A DNA stretch of 50,463 nt from Hominisplanchenecus murintestinalis (GTDB taxonomy: Bacteria; Bacillota; Clostridia; Lachnospirales; Lachnospiraceae), in contig SRZB01000025.1 of the NCBI GenBank assembly GCA_004793585.1, positions 1 through 50,463 of the forward strand, given 5' to 3'. Positions 50,170 to 50,463 of the stretch are shown piece after piece. Position 1 is the stretch's first letter. Each line of letters opens with the position of its first letter. The notes under the pieces are model-generated. The model had not been told where the DNA came from and ran no database searches. It saw nothing but the letters and a program-made list of their open reading frames with translations. Made by a program: the position numbers and the translations under genes.

Positions 50170-50463
50170 TATAAAAACCTGCTTTTAGCTATACGAGTAT
50201 AACTATTCAAAATTCACATGCATAATCAGAGAGAAGTTTACGGTTTGATTACCAAATTGCGGTTTGTATGCGAGTTTGTCGCTTACATCAGGCAGTTACG
50301 ACTCCGAGAGTCCCTTTGCTTACACCGGACGCCGGGGGAACTTCCAGCAGTTTCGTTGCTACCGAAACAGTCCACGCCGCCGTGCATCCCCGTAATGCCA
50401 GCCGTCACCCAGCCGGGAAGCCTGCCGCATATCCCTAAGCGGACACTCAGGAGACGCTTTTAG
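50170..50463. other. Stretch without a recognisable gene at the window end
   Basis: The left part is AT-rich and the right part (from about 50280) is GC-rich, with short frames in all directions. A frame at 50218-50463 (+) ends in Arg-rich sequence without a ribosome site. It may belong to a gene or element cut by the window end. Confidence 0.3.

Noticed and set aside
1..50463. CRISPR array
   Set aside because: No regularly spaced repeat was seen. The only tandem repeats are the 69-bp coding repeats of the surface gene.

Overview
The window looks like a chromosomal segment of a gut Firmicute, most probably a Lachnospiraceae or related Clostridia. The evidence is AGGAGG ribosome sites, sigma-A promoters with 17-bp spacers, BspA-type leucine-rich-repeat surface proteins with bacterial Ig-like tails, two Tn4451-like mobilizable elements with large serine recombinases and TnpW proteins, and a Mrp/Mbh-type antiporter cluster typical of anaerobes. 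This is inference from gene content; there is no rRNA or other marker gene.

Layout. 1-7266 is mobile: the tail of an OmpR-type response regulator and its histidine kinase, a KTR zinc-ribbon protein, then a mobilization block (sigma-like factor, MobC, HUH relaxase, TnpW, serine recombinase) with a long structured non-coding stretch. 7400-9460 holds a small lipoprotein, an Rpn-family nuclease and a DUF6440 protein. 9504-18887 (minus strand) is a ten-gene operon for an ion-translocating complex: MrpE, F, G, an MbhD-like and an MbhE/MrpB-like subunit, MrpC, and four large NuoL/M/N-like antiporter subunits, with no hydrogenase or oxidoreductase genes beside it. 19000-24574 is a graveyard: a broken IS4 transposase, capsid, scaffold and tail-protein remnants, tRNA relics, recombinase stubs and a decayed IS1182. 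Inside it sits an apparently intact convergent type I toxin-antitoxin locus (20485-20801).

24872-34978 (minus strand) resembles a defence or stress island. It has a NagB-like half protein, a protein joining an FtsK gamma domain, a degenerate FtsK motor and an Mrr-type nuclease, a four-gene operon (TRSP/PRTase, StiP-like, HpcH/CitE-like lyase, truncated Cas6-like protein) related to the biosynthetic module of Ter stress systems, and a PLD-DEAH-DUF3427 helicase followed by a NUDIX hydrolase.

35288-47177 was once a single giant surface-protein gene (about 2,190 residues: signal peptide, BspA repeats, Ig-like C-terminus). It is now split by a one-base frameshift near 44270 and by a 5.3-kb mobilizable element at 35906-41232. 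The two gene ends share the triplet GTT (AAC on the coding strand), and removing the element rejoins them in frame. The element carries its own relaxase, an oriT-like site, DUF3847, TnpW and recombinase. The right end has an XRE-regulator remnant, recQ, a small membrane protein and about 290 bp without a recognisable gene.
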